DNA of 64,000 nt from an uncultured Clostridia bacterium (GTDB lineage: Bacteria; Bacillota; Clostridia; TANB77; CAG-508): contig CAKPEG010000006.1 of NCBI GenBank assembly GCA_934149275.1, positions 10,963-74,962 on the forward strand, read 5' to 3'. Positions 38,026 through 47,713 of this stretch are shown piece after piece; within the stretch, counting starts at the first letter, position 1; the number at the start of each line of letters is the position of its first letter. The translations under genes were made by a program, and so were the position numbers. The notes under the pieces are model-generated. The model was not told where the DNA came from. It was given only the letters and a program-made list of their open reading frames with translations, and did no database searches.

Positions 38026-38634
38026 TTAAACAAATTCTTCACATTTTAATACCAATCTTTTGTTTTTTACATTTGTACAAGTAATCAATGTGACTTGCCT
38101 TTTATCATTAGTATTTTGCTCTAAGCATGAAACATCATTTGCTGATATCTCCTTCTTTTCTGTAACACTATAAACCCTTTTCATGCCATCCTTTTCCTTT
38201 ATATAAACAACATCATCTTTAGAAAGATCTCCAAGCTTGCTAAAAAATTTATCATTTTCGTAATTATGTCCAATTATTGAACAATTTCCCTTTTCATTTA
38301 AGCCAACACCCGCCAACTTAGTAGGTGCAATTTTTAAATACTCAGCAGTTGTAGTTGATATTACAGGATAAGAAACACCTATCTTAGGAATTTCAATTGT
38401 TCCAAGCACTAAATTATCATCAACTTGCTTTTCATCAGAATTTTCCTCTGGAATTCTACTAATTCCATATTCATCATTCTCTTCTTCAATAGCATTGTAC
38501 TGTTCATACACTTCTGCATATGTTTCTTGATCATAATCTGTTGTAGACTTTTGAAACACATTAATTATTTTTAAACAAATTAAAACAATTAATATTAAAA
38601 CAATATATATTGCACACTTTTCTAACTTTCCCAT
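38026..38634 (-). CDS. Sortase
   Basis: 202 residues: N-terminal membrane anchor (YIVLILIVLICLKII), acidic linker and C-terminal sortase barrel with catalytic His in GHNYEND, Cys in TLITCTN and Arg in KNKRLVLKC. Lacks class-B insertions; size resembles class D/A. Acts outside the membrane to attach a sorting-signal protein to the wall. Starts 12 bases after the gene at 38647-39420, which carries an IPNAG signal and is its likely sole local substrate. Confidence 0.92.
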   Translation of the reverse strand: MGKLEKCAIYIVLILIVLICLKIINVFQKSTTDYDQETYAEVYEQYNAIEEENDEYGISRIPEENSDEKQVDDNLVLGTIEIPKIGVSYPVISTTTAEYLKIAPTKLAGVGLNEKGNCSIIGHNYENDKFFSKLGDLSKDDVVYIKEKDGMKRVYSVTEKKEISANDVSCLEQNTNDKRQVTLITCTNVKNKRLVLKCEEFV

Positions 38635-38646
38635 TTCTTCATCTCT

Positions 38647-39420
38647 TTATTTCTTTGATTTTACATTATAAATTGAAAAAGCAACAATTACAGCAACAGC
38701 AACAAAAGCTATAATTCTAAAGAAATTTATAACTCCTTGATTATTTCCTGCGTTAGGAATTCTTGTTACATTTGAAGTAAACTCTTTTACAGCAGTATTT
38801 GCTACTTTATTTGTTGTATTATTTGTTACGTTATTTGATGCTTTATTAGTACTATCATAACTTATAGAATTTAAATCTGATAAATCAACTTTATACATTT
38901 GTGTATTAATAGTTCCAATATAAGAATCATTTGCATCTTTCTCTATTTTTACGCCATATGCAACATAAGTGTCTTCACCTTTATCAACTTTTTCTGTGAA
39001 TTTTTTCCAAAATGTTTCTACAGCATTATCTCCAGTCTCTCCAGTAATAGCATCTATTCTTACTCCATTTTCATTTCCAATTTCAGCACATGCTGCCCAC
39101 ATATTCTTTAATAACTTTTTACCTAATTCATCTGAAGCACCTTTTAATGTAATTTTACAAGTAGAACCATCAAAAACAAATGTATTCTCATAGCTTTCTG
39201 TTCCCATTCCTACTTTTACATCTATTCCAGACTTTTCATTTGGTACAGCAGTAATTTCATAGCTCATATTATTTTTTAAATCTTCAATCTCTTTTTGTGC
39301 TAAAAATTTAGTACATAAATCCTGTCTTGTTACAGCCATTGCAGATGATGCTAACATACTTAAAACTATTAAAAATGCAAGAGCAATAACACACAATTTT
39401 ATTCCTTTGTTTTCTTTCAT
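38647..39420 (-). CDS. Secreted protein with sortase signal IPNAG
   Basis: 257 residues. Signal peptide (IKLCVIALAFLIVLSMLASS, cleavage near AMA), a middle domain without known family, a Thr/Asn-rich stalk (NKASNNVTNNTTNK), then IPNAG at about 221-225, a hydrophobic helix and the tail KSKK: a complete cell-wall sorting signal with Ala replacing Thr of LPxTG. Directly precedes the sortase. AAGGAAG before the ATG. Confidence 0.82.
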   Translation of the reverse strand: MKENKGIKLCVIALAFLIVLSMLASSAMAVTRQDLCTKFLAQKEIEDLKNNMSYEITAVPNEKSGIDVKVGMGTESYENTFVFDGSTCKITLKGASDELGKKLLKNMWAACAEIGNENGVRIDAITGETGDNAVETFWKKFTEKVDKGEDTYVAYGVKIEKDANDSYIGTINTQMYKVDLSDLNSISYDSTNKASNNVTNNTTNKVANTAVKEFTSNVTRIPNAGNNQGVINFFRIIAFVAVAVIVAFSIYNVKSKK

Positions 39421-39519
39421 CTTTATCTTCCTTTCTTAGTAAAATTTTATCCTTATTTCACATATCTATAATAACAAAAAAGCAACACAATAGTCTATAA
39501 AATTTATGTTACGTTTTAT

Positions 39520-40431
39520 TTACATTCTAAATTCATTAAATTCAATTTTTCCATTGTTTCCAATGAAATATTTAATATATATTCCATCTCGCTTAAAAAT
39601 TCTTTTAACATTCTCATATGACGTTTTATAATATAAAAAACTCTCATATAAAATCTCTTCATTAAAATGCTTATACACTTTCGCAATCTCTTCATATTTA
39701 TATGGAACTTTTAATTTAACAAATCTAATTGTCACACCGTCATTTCTAATAAATTTTTCCTTATTTAATTGAATTAAAACAGCCTTATTATTCATCTTAC
39801 ATTTTTGCAATTTCTTCTGATTAAAATCAAAATTGAAAATCAAATCAGACCTAACACAGCTTTTTTCCTTATTAGTAGAAACATTAATTATAATCCCATA
39901 TTCATCTATCATCTTTTTCTCAAGTACTCTAAAAGCAAGCACATCATCAGTAATTATATTTAAAATTTTACACTCCCTCGCAAATTCAACAGCATTTTGA
40001 TTACACAATTCAGTTGGATTATTAACTAAAATTGAAACTTCCAAATCACTTTTCTTAACATTTTTTACATATGCAATTTTATTGAAAATATCATAAGGTA
40101 AAAACTTAAACAACCAACTTCCATCTAATATTTCAATTTCCTTTTCCCTAAGCCACTTTATAAACCTTTCGTTTTTTAACAACAAATCAGCACAAACAAC
40201 AGTCTTTATATCAAGTTCAAACAATTTCTCATATAAATTATTTAACATCTTTTCATTTATAACATCATTTTCTTCAGCAATTAAAGTAAAAAAATTATCA
40301 TTTCTTTTTATAAAGCCGAAATAATTACATATTCTATAAATACACCAACTAAGCCATTTGGGGAGTTTTCTCGTTGTTACTTCAACATAACTATCTAAAT
40401 AATCAATATAAACAATACTTTTATTTTCCAC
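39520..40431 (-). CDS. 303-residue protein of unknown function
   Basis: Not recognised; soluble, no signal peptide. N-terminal YIDYLDSYVEVTTRKLPKW and central Rossmann-like alternation (KTVVCADLLLKNERFIKWL, LEVSILVNNP, CKILNIITDDVLAFRVLEK) suggest a nucleotide-binding or NAD(P)-like fold without a clear glycine loop. Follows aspS; the aspS terminator stem contains the AAGGTGA ribosome site of this gene. Could be processed as an aspS read-through product. Confidence 0.65.
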   Translation of the reverse strand: MENKSIVYIDYLDSYVEVTTRKLPKWLSWCIYRICNYFGFIKRNDNFFTLIAEENDVINEKMLNNLYEKLFELDIKTVVCADLLLKNERFIKWLREKEIEILDGSWLFKFLPYDIFNKIAYVKNVKKSDLEVSILVNNPTELCNQNAVEFARECKILNIITDDVLAFRVLEKKMIDEYGIIINVSTNKEKSCVRSDLIFNFDFNQKKLQKCKMNNKAVLIQLNKEKFIRNDGVTIRFVKLKVPYKYEEIAKVYKHFNEEILYESFLYYKTSYENVKRIFKRDGIYIKYFIGNNGKIEFNEFRM

Positions 40432-40432
40432 A

Positions 40433-40470
40433 AAAAATCACCTTCATAATTTGTATGAAGGTGATTTAAA
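40433..40470 (-). terminator. aspS terminator overlapping the next gene's ribosome site
   Basis: AAATCACCTTCATA and TATGAAGGTGATTT, with TTTTTTG on the minus strand. The 3' arm contains AAGGTGA, 13 bases before the ATG at 40431. Confidence 0.8.
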
Positions 40471-40476
40471 CTTATT

Positions 40477-42237
40477 CTATTTTCTCTCATTAATTTTTAT
40501 ATGAATTTCATCTAATTGTTTTTGAGTAACTCTTGCGGGTGCTCCCATTAATAAATCTTGAGCCTTTGCATTCATTGGGAATGCTTGTATCTCTCTAATT
40601 GTTTCTTCACCAGCAAGTAGCATTATAATTCTATCAATTCCAGGTGCAATTCCAGCATGTGGTGGAGCTCCATAATGAAATGCATTATATAAAGCTGAGA
40701 ATTTTTCTAATATAGTCTCTTCTTTATAACCAGCAATTTCAAAAGCTTTAATCATTATCTCAGGTGAATGATTTCTAACAGCACCTGAAGCAAGCTCTAT
40801 ACCATTTCCAACAATATCATATTGATATGCTAAAATATCTAAAGGCTCTTTAGTTTCTAGTGCTTCCATTCCACCTTGAGGCATTGAAAATGGGTTATGA
40901 CAAAATTCAATTTTACCATTATCAACTCTCTCATACATTGGGAAATCAACAATCCAGCAGAATTTATAAACAGAATCATCAATTAAACCTAATGTTTTTC
41001 CCAATTCATCACGAATTTGTCCACCAAGTTTCGAAACAACAGGCTCATGCTCGGCAATAAAGAATATTGCATCACCAGCATTGGTATTTGTTTTTGTAAG
41101 CAATGCTTCTCTAGATTCATCATCAATAAACTTAGCAATAGGACCTTGTAAAGATCTATCATCTCCAACCTTAAGCCAAGCCAATCCCTTTGCTTTACAT
41201 TCTTTTATAGCAAAATCTGTCATATTCTCGAACCAAGTACGAGGTTGACTTGCACCATTTGGTACAGAAATAATTCTAACAATCTTTCCATTAAATACTT
41301 TCAAATCTATTTTTTCAAAAATATCAGATACATCTTGAATTACAAGTGGATTTCTTAAATCTGGTTTATCAGAACCATATTTAAGCATAGCCTCTCTATA
41401 TGGAATTCTTGGAAATGGATACTCAGCAATTTTTTTATCTGAAAATTCCTTAAACACGTTATAAACAACTTCTTCCATAACAGCAAAAACATCTTCTTGA
41501 GTTGCAAAAGCCATTTCCATATCTAATTGATAAAATTCACCTGGAGTTCTATCAGCTCTAGCATCTTCATCTCTAAAACATGGAGCAATTTGGAAATATT
41601 TATCAATTCCAGCAACCATCAATAATTGTTTAAATTGTTGTGGAGCTTGAGGAAGCGCATAGAACTTACCTGGATAAATTCTACTTGGAACTAAATAATC
41701 TCTAGCACCTTCAGGAGATGAACTTGTAAGAATTGGAGTTTGAACCTCCAAGAAATCTTTCTTAACCATTTGCTCTCTCATAAATTGAATAACCTTAGCT
41801 CTCAATATTAAATTATTTTTTAACTTCTCATTTCTTAAATCTAAGAATCTATATTGTAATCTTAAATCCTCACGAACATCCCTACTAGACTCAATTTCAA
41901 AAGGTAACTGTTTAGTTCTCTTACCCAAAATTTCAATTTTTTCAGCAAATAGTTCAACCAAACCAGTATCCAATTTTTCATTAATAGTATCCTCTGATCT
42001 AAGTCTAACAATTCCCTCAACAGAAATAGTAGACTCAATAGGAATTCTAGTTGCGAAATCAACTAACTCTTCATTACCAGAAGCAACGATCTGAGTAATA
42101 CCATATTGATCACGCAAATCAATAAAAATTACACCACCCAAATCTCTAATAGTTTGAATCCAACCAGCAAGCTTAATATGCTCACCAACATTTTTCTCTC
42201 TAATAGTATTGCAAGTATAAGTTCTGTACTCGTTCAT
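40477..42237 (-). CDS. aspS: Aspartyl-tRNA synthetase
   Basis: Class IIb synthetase. 586 residues: OB-fold anticodon domain (VGEHIKLAGWIQ), motif 2 CFRDEDARADR, bacterial GAD insertion (~290-420) and motif 3 GIAPGIDRIIMLLAG. Start ATG 42237 (MNEYRTYTCNTI) is placed by AAGGGTGG; a GTG 9 bases earlier overlaps that site. Regulated by the T-box at 42452-42667, which has its own promoter. Confidence 0.96.
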   Translation of the reverse strand: MNEYRTYTCNTIREKNVGEHIKLAGWIQTIRDLGGVIFIDLRDQYGITQIVASGNEELVDFATRIPIESTISVEGIVRLRSEDTINEKLDTGLVELFAEKIEILGKRTKQLPFEIESSRDVREDLRLQYRFLDLRNEKLKNNLILRAKVIQFMREQMVKKDFLEVQTPILTSSSPEGARDYLVPSRIYPGKFYALPQAPQQFKQLLMVAGIDKYFQIAPCFRDEDARADRTPGEFYQLDMEMAFATQEDVFAVMEEVVYNVFKEFSDKKIAEYPFPRIPYREAMLKYGSDKPDLRNPLVIQDVSDIFEKIDLKVFNGKIVRIISVPNGASQPRTWFENMTDFAIKECKAKGLAWLKVGDDRSLQGPIAKFIDDESREALLTKTNTNAGDAIFFIAEHEPVVSKLGGQIRDELGKTLGLIDDSVYKFCWIVDFPMYERVDNGKIEFCHNPFSMPQGGMEALETKEPLDILAYQYDIVGNGIELASGAVRNHSPEIMIKAFEIAGYKEETILEKFSALYNAFHYGAPPHAGIAPGIDRIIMLLAGEETIREIQAFPMNAKAQDLLMGAPARVTQKQLDEIHIKINERK

Positions 42238-42305
42238 ATTCTCCACCCTTTCAAATTTATATATATTTTATATTTAACGATTTTTTTAGGAAATATCTTC
42301 AACAC

Positions 42306-42449
42306 GATGAATTGAAATAATATTCTCTATTCAAGATTGCTCCAAATACTAGGCAAAAGTAAATTTAAAAGCAAGGGAGCGTATGCGGATACGTGACCGC
42401 ATTTAAATTAACTTTTAACGACGTAATTGGGCAATATCTTCAATTCATC
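42306..42449 (-). repeat. Dispersed structured element, family R4, single copy in the aspS leader
   Basis: Terminal arms GATGAATTGAAATAATATT and AATATCTTCAATTCATC; inside, AAGTAAATTTAAAAGC pairs with GCATTTAAATTAACTTTT around GAGCGTATGCGGATACGTG. Core and a nearby CTAGGCAAA match the glyS-leader units. Lies between T-box terminator and aspS start. Confidence 0.7.
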
Positions 42450-42451
42450 AA

Positions 42452-42667
42452 AAAAAGCCTTCGCCCTTGGACTATACACCAAGGGACGAAAGCTTAACCT
42501 TCCGTGGTACCACCCTAATTGAAAATAAAATTTCCCACTCCATAAAAAATGCTCCAACATGTTTCACAATCACTTCAACCAAAATTACTCTCAGCCACGG
42601 TAATTCTCTCTTTCTAGTCTTCTATCACAATTGCTTTGTGTCATCAACGCACAAAATATTCAAATTA
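42452..42667 (-). promoter_or_regulatory. T-box leader of aspS
   Basis: Minus-strand T-box AGGGTGGTACCACGGA (42501-42516) and terminator AAGCTTTCGTCCCTTGG with CCAAGGGCGAAGGCTTTTTT (42452-42489). Stem I elements (GTTGATGACAC, AGAAAGAGA, GGCTGAGAGT) lie upstream. The specifier could not be fixed by eye. Confidence 0.92.
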
Positions 42668-42673
42668 AAATCT

Positions 42674-42702
42674 ATTTTACTCAGTTTTCCCAACTTTGTC
42701 AA
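42674..42702 (-). promoter_or_regulatory. Promoter of the aspS T-box leader
   Basis: -35 TTGACA (42697-42702), 17-base spacer, -10 TAAAAT (42674-42679). Confidence 0.7.
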
Positions 42703-42716
42703 TAGTTATTCTAAAA

Positions 42717-43811
42717 TTAATATGTAAACCAAAGTCCACTATCTTTCAATTCATTTATCTTCTTTTCATGCTCAGCATTAGTTTTTGAAAAATAAACCTT
42801 ACCATTTTTATCAGCAACAAAGAATAAATTATCAGTATCATCATGCTCTAAAATAGCCTTAATTGAAGACTCGCTAACCATACAAATAGGGCCAACAGGA
42901 ATCTTACCATTCATTGTTGTAGAACGAGTATTATATGGATTTTTCGTTGCAAGCTCATTCGCTGTTAAATCCCTCTCACTCATATCTATTTTTAAAGCAT
43001 AATATGTTGTAACATCGCTTTGCAATGCCATATTTTTATTTAATCTATTAATAAATACAGCAGCAACACCTGCTCTATCCTCTTCGTTCTTAGCCTCAAG
43101 CTCAACTACAGATGCTAGAGATAAAATCTCATGAACTGAATAATCACTCTTTTTAATTTCATCCTTATAAGGTGTTAAAACAGTATCCATTTTATCTAAC
43201 ATTTTTTCAAATATAGTTTTAACATCAACATCTTTATTTTCAAAAATATATGTATCAGGATATAAATAACCTTCTAATGAATAATAAATATCTTTATTCT
43301 TAATATCATCATCAATAAACCAATATTTTTCTATTAACGTATCTAAGTACTCTTCATCAGATAATAATTCATAAACCTGATTTTCAAAATTATTTGTTTT
43401 TTCAGCTATTGTTGAAACAATCCATCTCATGTTTTTCCCCTCTGGAAAAGTAATTGTAACTGTCTCATCAACAATATTTCCCTTCTCCAATTGAGCAATT
43501 ATATCAGCAACAGACATATTCTTGTCCAATTCATACTTTCCAGCTTGCATTGCAGTTCTCTTATTTAACTTACAATAAATCTTAAATGCATCAGCATTTT
43601 TTATTAAACCACTCTCTTCAAGTTGAGATGCAATTTTTGAAATACCACTTCCACCTACAATTTCAACTACAACTTTTTCGCTGTTTGATTGAACTGGTTT
43701 AATTTCAGACTCATACCAAAAGTTAATTCCCAATCCAGCAACAATAACAATTATTAGCAATAGAAATATTACCATTCCAATTCCTATTTTTCCACTCTCT
43801 CTTTTTTCCAT
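42717..43811 (-). CDS. mltG: Endolytic murein transglycosylase MltG (YceG-like)
   Basis: Cleaves nascent glycan strands at the membrane, setting strand length. 364 residues: N-terminal membrane helix (IGIGMVIFLLLIIVIVAGLGI), LysM-like subdomain and YceG domain with catalytic Glu in LASVVELEA, SLEGYLYPDTY, and NPYNTRSTTMNGKIPVGPI. 8 bases after the preceding gene, so in an operon with it. Confidence 0.94.
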   Translation of the reverse strand: MEKRESGKIGIGMVIFLLLIIVIVAGLGINFWYESEIKPVQSNSEKVVVEIVGGSGISKIASQLEESGLIKNADAFKIYCKLNKRTAMQAGKYELDKNMSVADIIAQLEKGNIVDETVTITFPEGKNMRWIVSTIAEKTNNFENQVYELLSDEEYLDTLIEKYWFIDDDIKNKDIYYSLEGYLYPDTYIFENKDVDVKTIFEKMLDKMDTVLTPYKDEIKKSDYSVHEILSLASVVELEAKNEEDRAGVAAVFINRLNKNMALQSDVTTYYALKIDMSERDLTANELATKNPYNTRSTTMNGKIPVGPICMVSESSIKAILEHDDTDNLFFVADKNGKVYFSKTNAEHEKKINELKDSGLWFTY

Positions 43812-43819
43812 AACTCCTC

Positions 43820-44899
43820 CTATACAACTACATTTGCAATATCTTTTACAATGTCAGCATCAAAACCTGGTTGATTAACCACTACTAAAAAACATCCATT
43901 AGAATTAACATATGCCTTTAATTCTTTTAAAAATCTATAATAATTATCATTATTAGAAATAGATGTAATATTCATTTTTATACCAATATTTTTTGAAGCA
44001 AGTTCTTTATTAGTTGTAATTTCTTTAGCAACTTTTGAATTAATTTCTTTTATCAATTCTGTTCTTGTCTCATAATCAACTATTTTATCATTAAAATTCT
44101 CATATGTAGAATCATTTATCTCAATTACAATATCATTTTTTAAATCAAAATTTGTAAAATCTTGAACAGAAAGCTCTAAATTATCCCTTTCTTGAGCAAA
44201 ATCAATTAACTTTGATTTCTTTATATAGCCAACTTGATAATCCTTTGTTTTAACCTTTACCCATTTTTGATTTACATCACCAAGTATAGTAACTTTATCT
44301 CCCTGTGCCAATTTCTCAACAGTTTTAGATATACCAGTCATTTTATACTTTAACTTCGTTTCCCTGTTTACAACAGCCACATTTTTTTCTTCATCTAACT
44401 TATCAATATTCAATCTATTTTTATCTTTTATATACTCAACATCAATATTATAAACATCTGTTAACTCTGAAATTGGGAAATAAAATACACCATCTCTTGA
44501 AATAACACTACCTTTAATTTTTGTAAATGTACTATTTACATACATATTATTTTTTCCTTCTGTAATCTCCAATATTTTATTTTGTGAAATTGATATATAT
44601 CTTCTCAAATTACTTTCATCTTTTTCATAATATAATTCTTTATCAAAATATTTTTTCATATCATCTTCTGAAAAATAAACTACATTATTCTCATCAACAT
44701 AAACATCATGAACTAGTTCAGCATTTGTATCATTTTGAATCATAACAATTAACTTAGAATTATCATCTTTTTTAAAGTATGCCGCATATCTCAAGATGTT
44801 TAAAACAATAACCAATAAAATAGCTACTATAACTAATTTGCTCAATAAACTATTTTTTCTAATTCTTAACTTCATTTTCTTTTTGCTTTTTCTACTCAT
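43820..44899 (-). CDS. Membrane-anchored SH3-domain protein with degenerate GH18-like C-terminus
   Basis: 359 residues. Basic N-terminus, membrane helix (LVIVAILLVIVLNILRYAA), a copper-amine-oxidase-N-like stalk domain (~60-170, with KKYFDKEL and FYFPISELTD), an SH3b domain (~190-240, KVTILGDVNQKWVKVK), and a C-terminal ~110 residues resembling the first part of GH18 barrels. The DxxDxDxE catalytic motif is replaced by KNIGIKMNIT and the barrel stops early, so it is probably non-catalytic. Cotranscribed with mltG. Confidence 0.72.
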   Translation of the reverse strand: MSRKSKKKMKLRIRKNSLLSKLVIVAILLVIVLNILRYAAYFKKDDNSKLIVMIQNDTNAELVHDVYVDENNVVYFSEDDMKKYFDKELYYEKDESNLRRYISISQNKILEITEGKNNMYVNSTFTKIKGSVISRDGVFYFPISELTDVYNIDVEYIKDKNRLNIDKLDEEKNVAVVNRETKLKYKMTGISKTVEKLAQGDKVTILGDVNQKWVKVKTKDYQVGYIKKSKLIDFAQERDNLELSVQDFTNFDLKNDIVIEINDSTYENFNDKIVDYETRTELIKEINSKVAKEITTNKELASKNIGIKMNITSISNNDNYYRFLKELKAYVNSNGCFLVVVNQPGFDADIVKDIANVVV

Positions 44900-45022
44900 T
44901 TATTTATCTCTTTCTCAGATTTCTTAAAAAACCTGTCACAATTTGTCTTTTATATTTATATCATAAAAATATCTTTTATTAAATACTAATTAATAAAAAT
45001 ATTGTTTTTTTTGAAAAAAAGC

Positions 45023-45051
45023 TTTATTTCTAGGCATTTCTGTGCTATAAT
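45023..45051 (+). promoter_or_regulatory. Extended -10 promoter of the SPFH gene
   Basis: TGCTATAAT (-10 at 45046-45051) with weak -35 TTTATT (45023-45028). Confidence 0.55.
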
Positions 45052-45115
45052 TGTAATGTAACTATGGAAAAAATTACATTTAAAATAAATATTATATAAA
45101 TTTAGGGAGGAAAAT

Positions 45116-46093
45116 ATGAAAATTTTTCTATTAATATTAGTTGTATTATTAATCGTAATACTAGTAAAATCAATCAAAGTAGTTAGACAATCTGAAGTGT
45201 ATATAATTGAAAGATTAGGTAAATTTCACAAAGCAGCAGATGCAGGTTTAACAATTATTATACCTTTTATAGATCAAGTAAGATCAGTTGTAAGTTTGAA
45301 ACAACAAACTATGGATGTTCAACCACAAGAAGTTATAACATCTGATAACGTTACAATAACAATCGACACAGTTGTATTCTATAAAGTTATAGATCCTGCA
45401 AAAGCAGTATACGAAATCCAATCTTTGAAAAAAGGTATTGAATACCTATCAATCACAACAATTCGTGATATCGTTGGTAAAATGGAATTAGATGAAACAT
45501 TTAGTTCAAGAGATGCAATAAACGAAAAATTAAAAGAAATCCTTGATGAAGCAACTTTCCAATGGGGATGTAGAATAGACAGAGTTGAAATTAAAGATAT
45601 TACTCCTCCACCAGATATTAAAGATGCAATGGAAAAACAAATGAACGCAGAAAGAAATAAAAGAGCTTTAATCCTTCAAGCTGAAGGTGAAAGACAATCT
45701 GCAATCACACTTGCTGAAGGTAGAAAAGAAGCTGCCATCTTAGATGCAGAAGCAGACAGAGAAGCTAAAATCAGAAGAGCTACTGGTGAAGCTGATGCAA
45801 TCAAACAAGTAGCTGCAGCAAAAGCAAAAGAAATTCAAATGGTTTATGATGCAATTAAAGAAGCAAACCCAGATGATAAACTTGTTCAATTAAAATCATT
45901 AGAAGCTCTTGAAGAAGTTGCAAAAGGTGATGCAAATAAAATATTCATTCCATTCGAAGCAACATCTGCTCTTAGCAGTTTAGGTTCTATAAAAGATGTA
46001 ATGTCAGATGACAAGAAATCTAAAAAAAGAAAAAATACAGCTCGTGACGAAGCTGAAAGAATTGTAGAACAAATGCACAATGATGAAAATTAA
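45116..46093 (+). CDS. SPFH/Band 7 membrane protein (stomatin/QmcA-like)
   Basis: 325 residues. N-terminal membrane helix (IFLLILVVLLIVILVKS), SPFH domain (~25-190, VYIIERLGKFHKAADAG, VQPQEVITSDNVTITIDTVV) and a long Ala/Glu-rich coiled coil (~190-290). Forms multimeric membrane scaffolds, often tied to FtsH-type proteolysis or microdomains. The usual NfeD partner is not adjacent. AGGGAGG site. Terminator follows. Confidence 0.93.
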   Translation: MKIFLLILVVLLIVILVKSIKVVRQSEVYIIERLGKFHKAADAGLTIIIPFIDQVRSVVSLKQQTMDVQPQEVITSDNVTITIDTVVFYKVIDPAKAVYEIQSLKKGIEYLSITTIRDIVGKMELDETFSSRDAINEKLKEILDEATFQWGCRIDRVEIKDITPPPDIKDAMEKQMNAERNKRALILQAEGERQSAITLAEGRKEAAILDAEADREAKIRRATGEADAIKQVAAAKAKEIQMVYDAIKEANPDDKLVQLKSLEALEEVAKGDANKIFIPFEATSALSSLGSIKDVMSDDKKSKKRKNTARDEAERIVEQMHNDEN

Positions 46094-46107
46094 TTAAAAT
46101 ATATCAT

Positions 46108-46133
46108 ATAGCGGACTTTAAAAAGTCCGCTAT
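46108..46133 (+). terminator. Terminator of the SPFH gene
   Basis: ATAGCGGACTTT AA AAAGTCCGCTAT hairpin followed by TATTTTTTT. Confidence 0.9.
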
Positions 46134-46334
46134 TATTTTTTTATTAACACCTATAAAACTCCTACTCCTGTATTTATATTAATTTATTCTAACAATAATC
46201 TTATTTGGATTAAATATCATACCAATCTATTTTTAATATTTTCAACTAAATAACAACATTATTTTTTACTTAAATACACTTCAACCATACCGTAATTCTC
46301 AAAACATACTGCAAATACTTTCAACAAATTATCA

Positions 46335-47471
46335 TTACTTTTTTCCTAAAATATCTGTAAGTGCATACACCAACTGTTCAACATCCTCTGCAGTATTTTC
46401 TTTTCCAAAAGTAACTCTAAGAGAACTCTCTGCAATCCTAACATTATGAGTCATATTCATCAAAACAGACGAAGGCATTGGAAGTCCAGCACTACAAGCA
46501 GAACCGCTTGAAGTACAAATTCCTCTCTTATCAAGTTTCTCAACAATATCTGCACCCTTATATCCTAAAAACGAAATATTCATATTACCAGATAATCTAT
46601 TATTAACATCTCCATTCACATGAACATTTCTAAATAACTGCAACACAGATTTCGCATATAAATCTCTTAATTTAATAAGATGCTTATTATACGTAACCAA
46701 ATTAGAATCCGCAATTTCAATAGCCTTACCCAAGCCAACAATTCCAGCAACATTCTCAGTTCCAGCCCTCTTCTCTTTTTCCTGATGTCCACCATCTTGC
46801 TGTCTTAAAAATTTTATACCATTTCTAACATACAATGCACCAACACCCTTAGGCGCATAAAACTTATGACCTGACATTGAAAGAGCATCTATATTCATTC
46901 TTCTAACATCTATCTTAATATTTCCAATCGCCTGCACACTATCAGTATGAAAAATAATATTATTCATTCTAGCAATCTTACCAATCTCTTCAATTGGCTG
47001 AATTGTACCGACTTCATTATTAGCGGTCATTATAGAAATTAAAATTGTATCTTTTCTAATTAATTTTTTCAAAGCATTAATATCAATTATTCCACTTTCC
47101 AAAACAGGAACATATGATACCTCAAAACCTTCCTGCTCTAAAGTTTTACAAGTCTCCAAAACAGCTGGATGCTCAATACTACTAGTTATAATATGCTTCC
47201 CATATCTCTTATTTGCTTTTGCTATTCCCTTAATTGCTAAATTATCACTTTCACTCCCACAACTAGTAAAATATATTTCTTCACTATTGCAACCAATTGC
47301 ATTTGCAACCTGCATACGAGCCCTCTCAACTGCAGACTTGCTAACTTTTCCTATACCGTATAACGAAGAAGCGTTACCATAATTATAACTTAAATATGGT
47401 AACATCTCTTTCAAAACAACATCATCAATTTTTGTAGTAGCAGCATGATCTAAGTAAATAATATTCTCCAT
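46335..47471 (-). CDS. Cysteine desulfurase (NifS/IscS family)
   Basis: PLP enzyme releasing sulfur from cysteine. 378 residues. LDHAATTK, TSCGSESDNLAIKG, HVDS-equivalent FHTDSVQAIGNI, PLP Lys in SMSGHKFYAPKG, and persulfide Cys in GSACSAGLPMPSSVL. Loop length fits group I (IscS/NifS). No iscU, mnmA or thiI is next to it, so its acceptor is unknown. Gap 47472-47713 holds nothing recognised. Confidence 0.93.
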   Translation of the reverse strand: MENIIYLDHAATTKIDDVVLKEMLPYLSYNYGNASSLYGIGKVSKSAVERARMQVANAIGCNSEEIYFTSCGSESDNLAIKGIAKANKRYGKHIITSSIEHPAVLETCKTLEQEGFEVSYVPVLESGIIDINALKKLIRKDTILISIMTANNEVGTIQPIEEIGKIARMNNIIFHTDSVQAIGNIKIDVRRMNIDALSMSGHKFYAPKGVGALYVRNGIKFLRQQDGGHQEKEKRAGTENVAGIVGLGKAIEIADSNLVTYNKHLIKLRDLYAKSVLQLFRNVHVNGDVNNRLSGNMNISFLGYKGADIVEKLDKRGICTSSGSACSAGLPMPSSVLMNMTHNVRIAESSLRVTFGKENTAEDVEQLVYALTDILGKK

Positions 47472-47713
47472 ATAATCATTCCTTTTTATTATTTACTATA
47501 TAATATGCAAAATAACCATTTCTTTGTTACAACTAATATTTTATAAAAAATTTTCATATACTCTTCATTCTGTAAAACTCATTGCTAAATAAAGATTTTA
47601 TATTTTTTATAAATTAAAGCTTCGTATAAAATAAAACTCATATAGTTTTCATTTATAAAATTTCATTGAAAAAATTTCTTAAATTCTCTTTTTATCCTAC
47701 TTTAAGTTAACTA

